From JAALLB01 sp017643495 (GTDB lineage Bacteria > Pseudomonadota > Alphaproteobacteria > Rhizobiales > Rhizobiaceae), in contig OZ244147.1 in assembly GCA_965216105.1 (NCBI GenBank), positions 2,108,001 to 2,172,000 on the forward strand: a DNA stretch of 64,000 bases, in the 5' to 3' direction. A program made the translations under genes and the position numbers. A model generated the notes under the pieces. It was not told the DNA's origin. It saw only the letters and a program-made list of their open reading frames with translations, and ran no database searches. How positions within the stretch are numbered: the stretch's first letter is position 1; the number at the start of each line of letters is the position of its first letter. Below, in pieces: positions 25,096 through 32,385 of this stretch.

Positions 25096-25890
25096 ATGTC
25101 CTTTAAACCCTTGCTTCTCATAACTGCCCTTTTGCTTGGCCTGATACAACATGCCCAGGCTGAGACTGTTGTCCTGCGTGATGACCTGGCCTCGCTGTTT
25201 GCCAGTCAGGGAACCCGGGGCACATTCGTCCTTCTGGACGTTGCCGAGAACAAATTCACCCTCATCAACGGAAAACGGGCACGCAAACCGGGAATACCGG
25301 CCTCGACCTTCAAGGTGGCCAACAGTCTTGTTGCGCTCGAAACCGGTGTGATCCGGGACGAAGAGGAAATCATTCCCTATGGAGGGAAACCGCAATTCCT
25401 GAAGGTCTGGGAACAAGACATGTCGCTTCGGGATGCGATCAGGGTATCAAACCTTGCCGTTTACAGGGAATTGGCCCGAAGGATCGGTCTGGAGCGTTAT
25501 CGTGAATGGCTTGTGCGTCTGGACTATGGCAATGCAAAAGCCGGCACCGATCTTGAGAATTTCTGGATCAGGGGACCGCTGAAAATCAGTGCAGTCGAAC
25601 AGACACGGTTTCTGGCAAGGTTGGCAGAAGAAAAACTGCCCCTTTCAGTTGAAACCCAAGCCAAGGTCAAGGACATCATGATTCTGGAGAAGCGGGAAGA
25701 AAAAGTGCTGCACGGCAAGACCGGATGGACCACCACGCCCGATCCCGATCTTGGCTGGTTTGTCGGGTGGGTGGAAAACGGCGGCAGGCTCCATGCTTTC
25801 GCACTGAACATGGATATGGGTTCCAGAAAAGATGCGCCGAAGCGCAAGGACCTCAGTATAAAGTTTCTGGAGGCTCTGAAAATCTACTGA
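25096..25890 (+). CDS. Class D (OXA-type) beta-lactamase
   Basis: A 264-residue exported protein with a signal peptide (residues 1-22, ending QHAQAE). Class D motifs are all placed: Ser70-Thr-Phe-Lys73 (PASTFKVANSL), Ser118-Asn-Leu120 (S-x-V position, with Leu instead of Val), Tyr144-Gly-Asn146, Trp157 in ENFWIRGPLKIS and Lys208-Thr-Gly210 (HGKTGWTTTPDPDLGWFVGW). The enzyme should open beta-lactam rings in the periplasm through an acyl-serine, with a carboxylated Lys73 as base. The gene lies alone between the monooxygenase and queE with no insertion sequence nearby, suggesting a resident chromosomal gene. Spectrum cannot be told. Confidence 0.9.
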   Translation: MSFKPLLLITALLLGLIQHAQAETVVLRDDLASLFASQGTRGTFVLLDVAENKFTLINGKRARKPGIPASTFKVANSLVALETGVIRDEEEIIPYGGKPQFLKVWEQDMSLRDAIRVSNLAVYRELARRIGLERYREWLVRLDYGNAKAGTDLENFWIRGPLKISAVEQTRFLARLAEEKLPLSVETQAKVKDIMILEKREEKVLHGKTGWTTTPDPDLGWFVGWVENGGRLHAFALNMDMGSRKDAPKRKDLSIKFLEALKIY

Positions 25891-25902
25891 CCTGATACCG
25901 GG

Positions 25903-26625
25903 TCAGACGCCGCGCTTGTTTCCCCAGACGAGAACATGAAGCTGGGGAAGAATCCGGGCAGAAAACCACTGGTCCTGCAAACAACGCTCCACCAGCCATT
26001 CGTAACGGTTCATGATGCCGTCCATGTCAATCGTTTCATCATCGCCGACGGGCGGTGTATGGTTGCCGGGTTGAAGGTAGAATGGAAAACCGGGATAGCG
26101 TGATGCCACTCCCTTTGCCCACTGGTAATCTGCCTCATCAAACACCACAACCTTGAGAACTGTTTTCGGTTTGCCTTTGGAATTCGCAAGGCACTCGTCA
26201 AATGTATCCCAGTTCACATCCTCTCCCGAAGATGGCGGCTTTGGACTCAGGACGAGCACATCAAGTTCGCAAAACCAGTCCCTGGCAACCGAACCCTGCG
26301 TCTCCATGGCAAAACGGTAGCCTTTCCCGTGGCCAAGGCTGATCAGTTCTCCCAGCGGCTGTATGGCAGGATTTCCGCCGGAAAGTGTCACCATCAGCGG
26401 CTTGCCGGATGAAAGGTCCGTGATCTCTGCAAACACCTCTTCACAGGTCATCGGCTTCCAGGAATGGCGATAGTCACTGTCCACGGCATGCATGCTGTCA
26501 CACCACACACAACGGTAATCGCAACCTCCTGTACGGACAAAAACCGTTGGTTCGCCGATCAGTGCGCCCTCACCTTGAATGGTCGGACCGAAAATTTCGG
26601 CAATACGCAGAGTATTATCAGACAT
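25903..26625 (-). CDS. queE: 7-carboxy-7-deazaguanine synthase
   Basis: A 240-residue radical SAM enzyme converting 6-carboxy-tetrahydropterin to 7-carboxy-7-deazaguanine. The cluster-binding motif is C-x3-C-x2-C in GGCDYRCVWCDS, preceded by FGPTIQGEGALIG, the typical start. ATG 26625 overlaps the end of queD by 8 bp; a longer frame exists upstream but is antisense to nothing conserved and adds no homologous sequence. Third gene of the leftward queC-queD-queE operon for queuosine or archaeosine-type precursor (preQ0). Confidence 0.93.
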   Translation of the reverse strand: MSDNTLRIAEIFGPTIQGEGALIGEPTVFVRTGGCDYRCVWCDSMHAVDSDYRHSWKPMTCEEVFAEITDLSSGKPLMVTLSGGNPAIQPLGELISLGHGKGYRFAMETQGSVARDWFCELDVLVLSPKPPSSGEDVNWDTFDECLANSKGKPKTVLKVVVFDEADYQWAKGVASRYPGFPFYLQPGNHTPPVGDDETIDMDGIMNRYEWLVERCLQDQWFSARILPQLHVLVWGNKRGV

Positions 26626-26980
26626 CAGGCCGGTATTCCGCCCATGTTTTCGGCGTTTCACTGACCATGACGGCACTTACCTCGCCCCAGCGTGCTGCAC
26701 ACCATTCATAGAGTGTTTTGGCGAGAAATTCCGCCGTAATAGCGTCATGTCCGAAGACATCGTTCAGGTGACGGTGATCGAGTTCGTCATCGATATAGGA
26801 TTTCAATGGCCCCAGTTCGCGGTAATCCCGGACAAAGCCGTAAGGATCGAGTTCCTCGGCCGTCAATTCAACGCGGACAATATAGTTGTGGCCATGCAGG
26901 CGGGCACAAGGGTGTTCTTTCGGCAAGGCAGTCAACTGGTGGGAAGCGGAGAAGTGAAACTCCTTCGTTATGCGGAACAT
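26618..26980 (-). CDS. queD: 6-carboxy-5,6,7,8-tetrahydropterin synthase
   Basis: A 120-residue member of the PTPS/QueD family. The zinc histidines are in FHFSASHQL (residues 8-16) and CARLHGHNYIVRVEL; the cysteine in EHPCARLHGH is the catalytic one. The family's DHRHLND-type motif is present (DELDHRHLNDVFG), with the later glutamate in the region TAEFLAKTLYEW. It makes 6-carboxytetrahydropterin from dihydroneopterin triphosphate. It overlaps queC by one base and queE by 8. Confidence 0.95.
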   Translation of the reverse strand: MFRITKEFHFSASHQLTALPKEHPCARLHGHNYIVRVELTAEELDPYGFVRDYRELGPLKSYIDDELDHRHLNDVFGHDAITAEFLAKTLYEWCAARWGEVSAVMVSETPKTWAEYRPDV

Positions 26981-27678
26981 CAGGCTGCTCCCTTTTCAAC
27001 GGCCTTTAGCCAGTAATCGGGATCTTCATACTGTGTCGGGTCCTCCACTCCGGCCAGATGAAAGGCCTCGCGGCGCTCGACACAGGTTCCGCAAGCTCCG
27101 CAATGCAGTTCGCCGCCCTTGTAGCAGGACCAGGTTTCCGCGAAGGGAACATCAATTGCTGCACCTGCGGAAACAATCTCCGATTTCGGGGAATTCACGA
27201 ACGGTGTGTAGAGGGAAACATCGGCATAACCATCAAGTGCCTGTTTCTGCATTGCTTCAAACGACTTGATGAACTCCGGTCTGCAATCGGGATAAATGAA
27301 ATGGTCACCGCCATGAACCGCCGTTGCCACAGCGTCGGCTCCCCGTGAGGCTGCAACACCGAATGCAATCGCAAGCATGATGGCATTGCGGTTCGGTACA
27401 ATTGTGATTTTCATGGTTTCTTCGGCATAATGCCCATCGGGTACGTCGACATTGTCTGTCAGTGCCGACCCGGTAAGATGGGCGCCGATTGCCCTGATAT
27501 CTATCGTTTCATGCGGCACGCCAAGATGCGCGGCTGCACGGGCTGCATAGTCAAGCTCCTTGCTGTGGCGCTGGCCATAGTCAAAAGACAGCAAGGCAAG
27601 CAATTCATGCTCGCTTGCAATTTTGTGCGACAGCACAACGGAATCAAGTCCGCCTGAACAGACGGCAATGGTTTTCAT
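26980..27678 (-). CDS. queC: 7-cyano-7-deazaguanine synthase
   Basis: A 232-residue ATP-dependent enzyme turning the carboxylate into the nitrile of preQ0. The PP-loop is AVCSGGLDSVVLSHKI at the N-terminus, and the C-terminal zinc cysteines are in WSCYKGGELHCGACGTCVER. First gene of the leftward que operon. queF or folE partners are not in this window. Complete and typical in length. Confidence 0.96.
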   Translation of the reverse strand: MKTIAVCSGGLDSVVLSHKIASEHELLALLSFDYGQRHSKELDYAARAAAHLGVPHETIDIRAIGAHLTGSALTDNVDVPDGHYAEETMKITIVPNRNAIMLAIAFGVAASRGADAVATAVHGGDHFIYPDCRPEFIKSFEAMQKQALDGYADVSLYTPFVNSPKSEIVSAGAAIDVPFAETWSCYKGGELHCGACGTCVERREAFHLAGVEDPTQYEDPDYWLKAVEKGAA

Positions 27679-27951
27679 GGTTTTGACCCTTGTTTTCGCT
27701 TCTTTCCAAGTACCCGGCCAAATACCGGCATACTCTTCACCGGGTAGGCTGCGACCGGCTCAACGCGGTGATATCAAACATCGTGTGGCATGGGAAGCAC
27801 CTGCGCGAAAGCAAACTTGTCGATCTTCGTGCCGATGATCGACGCCGGGGCCTTGACTTTTGGCAAGTGATGCGTAATTTGCGCCTCAATTCGGGCCGCC
27901 CGTGCGCGGCCCCATTTCTTTCCTCCGCTTCGAGATACGGGAACCAGGACA

Positions 27952-28119
27952 ATGGCAAAGGCCACAACCATCAAGATCAAGCTGCAAAGCACGGCCGATA
28001 CGGGCTATTTCTACGTAACCAAGAAAAACAGCCGTACCATGACCGAGAAAATGACCAAGCGCAAATACGACCCGATTGCCAAAAAGCATGTCGAGTTCAA
28101 GGAAGCGAAAATCAAGTAA
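27952..28119 (+). CDS. rpmG: 50S ribosomal protein L33
   Basis: A 55-residue basic protein, MAKATTIKIKLQSTADTGYF, continuing with YVTKKNSRTMTEKMTKRKYD and a Lys-rich end. This is L33 of the cysteine-free type; the zinc-binding CxxC pairs of the other L33 form are absent. ATG 27952 is preceded by ACCAGGAC. A strong terminator follows 24 bp after the stop, so it is monocistronic. In Hyphomicrobiales rpmG usually lies close to pleD; here the thi operon separates them. Confidence 0.95.
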   Translation: MAKATTIKIKLQSTADTGYFYVTKKNSRTMTEKMTKRKYDPIAKKHVEFKEAKIK

Positions 28120-28143
28120 TTTCGATTCTGCGCAACTATTTGG

Positions 28144-28169
28144 AAGCCGCCTTCACGGGCGGCTTTTTT
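28144..28169 (+). terminator. Rho-independent terminator of rpmG
   Basis: An 8-bp stem AAGCCGCC / GGCGGCTT with loop TTCACG is followed by a run of six T, 24 bp after the rpmG stop codon. Confidence 0.9.
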
Positions 28170-28274
28170 GTTTGCGCTTTGCCGCCTTGACCTGTTGTTC
28201 AAACCGGCAACAGCCCGGCAATCACACACGTATAACCATTGAATTGTTCCCACTTAAGGGTTATCTAAAACCTG

Positions 28275-28368
28275 TCCGTCGGAGTGCCCAGACCAATCGT
28301 GGGCTGAGAGTCGCGCGCAGCGTCAATTCGTCGAACCTGATCCGGATCATTCCGGCGTAGGGAACGGG
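28275..28368 (+). promoter_or_regulatory. TPP (thiamine pyrophosphate) riboswitch, THI element
   Basis: The conserved THI-box pieces occur in order: GGAGTGCCC, GGGCTGAGAG, and GAACCTGATCCGGATCATTC with GGCGTAGGGAAC. TCCGT at 28275-28279 pairs with ACGGG at 28364-28368 to close helix P1. It lies 51 bp before thiO, so excess TPP should turn down the thiO-thiS-thiG-thiE-thiF operon. A small hairpin (TCCCG / CGGGA, about 28388-28404) between aptamer and thiO may be part of the expression platform. No clear intrinsic terminator is present, so control is probably at translation initiation. Confidence 0.95.
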
Positions 28369-28419
28369 AAACGTCACGGCTGATGGTTCCCGAAAATAAC
28401 GGGATTTGCAGACAGCCAG

Positions 28420-29433
28420 ATGAGTAAAGCACCAGTCATTATTGCAGGATCAGGCGTTGCGGGCCTTTGCGCGGCAACGGAACTGCTGTCACGCGGCATG
28501 ACGGTAGAACTTGTTGATCGTGCAGAAAAAGCCGGTCCGCATGGCTGTTCATGGTGGGCTGGCGGCATGCTTGCGCCCTGGTGCGAGGGGGAAAGCACCG
28601 AGGAAATCGTTGTTCGGCTCGGAACAGAATCAATCGATTGGTGGGAGAAAAGTGGTGTTCAGGTCACCCGCAACGGCTCACTTGTCGTGGCGCTTGGCCG
28701 GGACCGTAACGAACTCAGGCGGTTTGGACGCAGAACAGGCAATTTCCGGGAAGTCGATGCTTCAGGGATAGGTGAACTTGAACCGGACATGGAAGGCAAG
28801 TTTTCCAGCGGCCTGTATTTTCCTGATGAAGCGCACATTTCTCCACGTGATGCGCTTCGGGTTCTGGAACAAAACCTGACCGGAAAAGGCGGTACTTTCA
28901 CAAATCGCGAGATCGGTTCACTGGAAGAACTGGCGGACCAGAACCCGGATTCGCTGATTGTGGACTGCCGGGGACTTGAAGCAAGGGACCGGTTGCCCGA
29001 CCTCAGAGGTGTAAAGGGAGAGATGCTGATACTCTCCTGCCCGGAAATCAGACTTTCACGACCGGTCCGCCTTCTGCATCCGCGTATTCCGCTATACATC
29101 GTTCCAAGAGGTGACGGTGTTTACATGCTCGGGGCGACACAGCTTGAAAGCGGCAACCGTTCACGCATTTCTGCCCGCTCCATGCTTGAATTGCTGAGCG
29201 CCGCCTACGCGCTCAACCCGGCATTCGGAGAGGCTGAAATCCTGGAAACAGGGGTTGATGCCCGGCCGGCTTTTCCTGACAACCTGCCCCGTATCAGCCG
29301 GTCAGGAAACATCATTTCGCTGAACGGGTTGTTCCGGCACGGCTATCTGCTGGCACCAGCAATGGCACGGATGCTTGGCGAATACATTTGCGACAACAAA
29401 AAACCGGAGGTTTGGCATGAATATCCAGCTTAA
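28420..29433 (+). CDS. thiO: Glycine oxidase ThiO
   Basis: A 337-residue FAD-dependent amino-acid oxidase. The N-terminal dinucleotide fold is VIIAGSGVAGLCAATELLSR, and the DAO-family C-terminus includes DNLPRISRSGNIISLNGLFR followed by HGYLLAPAMA. ThiO oxidises glycine to the iminoacetate used by ThiG for the thiazole ring. First gene after the TPP riboswitch. Its 3' end overlaps thiS by 17 bp. Full length. Confidence 0.93.
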   Translation: MSKAPVIIAGSGVAGLCAATELLSRGMTVELVDRAEKAGPHGCSWWAGGMLAPWCEGESTEEIVVRLGTESIDWWEKSGVQVTRNGSLVVALGRDRNELRRFGRRTGNFREVDASGIGELEPDMEGKFSSGLYFPDEAHISPRDALRVLEQNLTGKGGTFTNREIGSLEELADQNPDSLIVDCRGLEARDRLPDLRGVKGEMLILSCPEIRLSRPVRLLHPRIPLYIVPRGDGVYMLGATQLESGNRSRISARSMLELLSAAYALNPAFGEAEILETGVDARPAFPDNLPRISRSGNIISLNGLFRHGYLLAPAMARMLGEYICDNKKPEVWHEYPA

Positions 29434-29614
29434 CGGAGAAATGAAGCAGACAGATGCAGCGACGCTTGAAGCCCTGCTCGATGAACACGGCTTTGGTGGT
29501 GCAAAGATTGCAACCGCCGTCAATGGCGAGTTTGTCCCTGCCCCCCTGCGCGCTTCCACAAAGCTCAAGGATGGCGACCGGCTGGAAGTCCTTGCGCCGA
29601 TGCAGGGAGGGTGA
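29417..29614 (+). CDS. thiS: Sulfur-carrier protein ThiS
   Basis: A 65-residue ubiquitin-like protein from ATG 29417, preceded by GGAGG. The C-terminal Gly-Gly (VLAPMQGG) is the site that ThiF adenylates and that becomes the thiocarboxylate supplying sulfur to the thiazole. It lies between thiO (17-bp overlap) and thiG (3-bp gap). Confidence 0.95.
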   Translation: MNIQLNGEMKQTDAATLEALLDEHGFGGAKIATAVNGEFVPAPLRASTKLKDGDRLEVLAPMQGG

Positions 29615-29617
29615 ACC

Positions 29618-30391
29618 GTGCGTGAATTTTACGGAACCAGCCTGCCTAACCCCTTGATGCTGGGTACAGCGCAGTACCCCTCGCCTGCCATCCTGGCAGA
29701 TGCTTTCAGGCGAAGCGGCGCCGGAGTGGCCACTGTCTCGCTACGGCGTGAGAGCGGCACGGACCGGGCCGGACAGGAATTCTGGAAACTGATCAATGAT
29801 CTGGGGGTTCTCGTCCTGCCCAATACCGCAGGTTGCCACAGCGTGAAGGAAGCCGTCACAACCGCCCACATGGCACGCGAAATGTTTGACACAAAATGGA
29901 TCAAGCTTGAGGTGATCGGTGAGGATGACACGCTTCAGCCTGATGTGTTCGGCCTTGTGGAAGCAGCGAAGATCCTCACTGATGAGGGTTTTCAGGTTTT
30001 CCCCTACACCACTGAAGACCTTGTAGTTGCAGATAAATTGCTGAATGCCGGCTGCGAAGTCCTGATGCCATGGGGTGCGCCCATCGGTTCGGGACTGGGG
30101 CTCAACAATGTTTTCGGACTGCGCGCCATGCGTGCCCATTTCCCCGATGTTCCGCTGGTTGTTGATGCCGGGCTGGGCTTGCCATCCCATGCCGCAGCAG
30201 CGATGGAACTTGGCTATGACGCGGTGTTGCTCAATACGGCTGTTGCAAAAGCCGGCGACCCGGCCGCCATGGCCGAAGCGTTTTCAAAGGCAATCGAAGC
30301 CGGAAAGATCGCGCATGATTCCGACCCGATGGAAATTCGCGACATGGCAAGCCCCTCCACCCCGGTAATCGGAAAGGCATTTCTATCATGA
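29618..30391 (+). CDS. thiG: Thiazole synthase
   Basis: A 257-residue TIM-barrel enzyme joining deoxyxylulose phosphate, the imine from ThiO and sulfur from ThiS-thiocarboxylate. Family landmarks are LMLGTAQYPSPAILADAFRR, the lysine-containing WIKLEVIGEDDTLQPD, LMPWGAPIGSGLGLNN, and VDAGLGLPSHAAAAMELGYD. Translation starts with GTG at 29618, 3 bp after thiS. Its stop overlaps the thiE start by 4 bp. Confidence 0.96.
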   Translation: MREFYGTSLPNPLMLGTAQYPSPAILADAFRRSGAGVATVSLRRESGTDRAGQEFWKLINDLGVLVLPNTAGCHSVKEAVTTAHMAREMFDTKWIKLEVIGEDDTLQPDVFGLVEAAKILTDEGFQVFPYTTEDLVVADKLLNAGCEVLMPWGAPIGSGLGLNNVFGLRAMRAHFPDVPLVVDAGLGLPSHAAAAMELGYDAVLLNTAVAKAGDPAAMAEAFSKAIEAGKIAHDSDPMEIRDMASPSTPVIGKAFLS

Positions 30392-30999
30392 GCCTCCCAT
30401 CCCGTCTCGACAGGTTTTATCCGATATTTGACCATACAGACTGGCTTGAACGGTTGTTGCCGCTGGGCATCAAGCTTGTGCAATTGCGGGCCAAGGATTT
30501 GCCGGAAAACGAGACCCGTTCACAGATAAGACGGGCAAAACAGCTTTGCGACGAAAACGGAACACAGTTGATTGTCAACGACTACTGGGAACTGGCAATT
30601 GATGAAGGCTGTGATTTCATCCATCTGGGGCAGGAAGACCTTGAGGATGCGGATCTCGAAACAATCAGAAAGCACGGACTGAAGCTCGGCGTCAGCACGC
30701 ATGACCCTGATGAACTCGACCGGGCACTTGCGGTCAATCCGGATTACGTCGCCCTCGGGCCGATTTACCCGACCATTCTCAAGAAAATGAAATGGCACCA
30801 GCAGGGTGTGGAAAAACTGACCGAATGGAAAAGCCAGATTGGCAATGTTCCGCTGGTCGGCATTGGCGGCATGAGTGTCGAGCGCGCGCCCGGCGTCTTT
30901 GCTGCCGGCGCAGACATTGTATCCGTGGTCACGGATATCACTCTCAACGATGACCCGGAAAAACGCGTAAAGGAATGGATTTCGGTAACACGGCCATGA
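30388..30999 (+). CDS. thiE: Thiamine-phosphate synthase
   Basis: A 203-residue TIM-barrel enzyme coupling the thiazole and pyrimidine moieties. QLRAKDLPENE, LIVNDYWELAIDEGCDFIHL (with GQEDL after it), GVSTHDPDEL and VALGPIYPTILKKMKWHQQG are the typical phosphate and pyrimidine contacts. The C-terminal motif is VGIGGMSVERAPGVFAAGAD. The end overlaps the thiF-like start in an ATGA junction. Complete. Confidence 0.93.
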   Translation: MSLPSRLDRFYPIFDHTDWLERLLPLGIKLVQLRAKDLPENETRSQIRRAKQLCDENGTQLIVNDYWELAIDEGCDFIHLGQEDLEDADLETIRKHGLKLGVSTHDPDELDRALAVNPDYVALGPIYPTILKKMKWHQQGVEKLTEWKSQIGNVPLVGIGGMSVERAPGVFAAGADIVSVVTDITLNDDPEKRVKEWISVTRP

Positions 31000-31997
31000 A
31001 TGATGAAAACCGCTATATCCGGCAGATGATCCTGCCCGAATTCGGAGAAAACGGGCAGGCAAAACTCGCTTCTGCCCATGTTCTGGTGATCGGCGCAGGC
31101 GGTCTCGGCTGTCCGGCACTTCAATATCTGGTTGCTGCCGGCATTGGCAGGATTACGATTGTCGATGCAGATACCGTTTCGCGTACCAATCTTCACCGCC
31201 AGACACTCTACCGTGAAGGCGATATCGGCAGGAACAAGGCCGAAGCCGCAAGCGATACCCTTTGTCGTTTGAATCCCGATACAAACATCGTGGCGGTTGC
31301 GCAGCGCATGGATGCAGCAAACATCACGAAACTGCTTGAGAGCGTGGATATCGCCATGGACTGCGCTGACAGCTTTGCGGTCAGTTATGCATTGTCCGAT
31401 GCGTGCCTTGAAGCGGATATCCCGCTGTCAAGCGCTTCGGTGCTCGGGTTTTCGGGCTATGCCGGCGGGTTTTGTGGAAACGCGCCGTCCCTTCGCGCCC
31501 TGTTTCCCGATCTGCCGGACCGTGCTGCCAATTGCAGCACTGCCGGGGTGATGGGCCCCGTTGTGGGCATGCTTGGCTGCCTTCAGGCGCAGATGGTTCT
31601 CAGTCACCTGCTGGAACTTGAACCCTCCCCGCTCGGCCAATGCATTACGCTTGATTGCAGAAGCTTTCACGTTTCCTCATTCCGCTTCGACAAGGCACCG
31701 GAACCGGATGGCACCGTTCTCCGCTTCATAGCACCTTCACAGATTGAGCCTGATGATTTTGTGGTGGAACTGCGGGACAATATAGAGGCCCCTGTGCCGG
31801 CAACGCACAATGCCCATCGTTATCAGGTGGCTGACTTTGGCCCGGATGGCCCCCGCCCGGAAAACGGGCAGCGCGCTGTGTTGTGCTGCAGATCCGGGCT
31901 GCGCTCATGGCAGGCTGCACAAAGGCTCATGCCTGTCTGGAATGGAGACATTGCATTGATAGCCATGGGCGACCAAGAGCAACAGCCAACGGGCTGA
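30996..31997 (+). CDS. thiF: ThiF/MoeB-type adenylyltransferase with C-terminal rhodanese-like segment
   Basis: A 333-residue E1-like enzyme that would adenylate the ThiS C-terminus. It has the ATP motif VIGAGGLGCPALQYL and the Arg-containing DADTVSRTNLHRQTLY. The last 90 residues end in a rhodanese-like loop, VLCCRSGLRSWQAAQRL, with a probable sulfur-accepting Cys. One difference from canonical MoeB/ThiF: the first zinc CxxC is not there (the region reads PSLRALFPDLP), although a later Cys (AANCSTAGV) remains. Last gene of the riboswitch-controlled operon; thiC and thiD are not in the window. Confidence 0.9.
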   Translation: MNDENRYIRQMILPEFGENGQAKLASAHVLVIGAGGLGCPALQYLVAAGIGRITIVDADTVSRTNLHRQTLYREGDIGRNKAEAASDTLCRLNPDTNIVAVAQRMDAANITKLLESVDIAMDCADSFAVSYALSDACLEADIPLSSASVLGFSGYAGGFCGNAPSLRALFPDLPDRAANCSTAGVMGPVVGMLGCLQAQMVLSHLLELEPSPLGQCITLDCRSFHVSSFRFDKAPEPDGTVLRFIAPSQIEPDDFVVELRDNIEAPVPATHNAHRYQVADFGPDGPRPENGQRAVLCCRSGLRSWQAAQRLMPVWNGDIALIAMGDQEQQPTG

Positions 31998-32385
31998 ACC
32001 CAACACTACCATCTGACACACGCGATACCGCTAGCTGACCCAAGACTGGACCTTGGCATGGCATCAAATCATCGATTTCCGGAAATGAAAATTGGGGTCG
32101 GTCGGTGTTCCAGTAATGGTACGAGGAGGCCATCTAAACCTGGAATACCGACCGACGACCCCACGGACCCAGGAGATGCGGCGGACCTGAGCACTCCGTA
32201 GGGTATTCGGAAAAGACGGGAACTGCACCCCGCCTGCAATATTCATGTTTGAAGAATTGACTCAGATCGTTTCAAAAATCAACGATTTGCTAACCATTTG
32301 AGCCGTGTTTTTGCCGAAAAGCGACGATCATATTTAACCGTTAAGATTAATCCGCCGGTTTTCCGGCCGATTCAAGGTGAGCTGA
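31998..32385. other. Gene-free convergent region between thiF and pleD
   Basis: A 388-bp gap between the 3' ends of thiF and pleD. Short open frames on the minus strand (about 60 codons) show no family resemblance and are considered chance. The main content is a long imperfect palindrome (next entry). An AT-rich segment lies at 32240-32360. No intrinsic terminator with a T run was seen for either gene. Confidence 0.6.
32093..32163. repeat. Long imperfect inverted repeat (possible mobile palindrome or hairpin RNA)
   Basis: The left arm (32093-32113, beginning TGGGGTCGGTCGG and ending TTCCAG) is mirrored by the right arm (32140-32163, CTGGAA to GACCCCA). The arms differ by one mismatch and a 3-base insertion and enclose a 26-base loop. 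The stem of about 20 bp is far longer than a normal terminator and lacks a T run. This suggests a REP/MITE-like palindrome, though a very stable convergent transcription stop is possible. Confidence 0.6.

Noticed and set aside
27774..27992. Minus-strand 72-codon frame with a hydrophobic N-terminus between queC and rpmG
   Set aside because: It starts inside rpmG in antisense and has no good ribosome-binding site; the hydrophobic start is the complement of L33 coding sequence.
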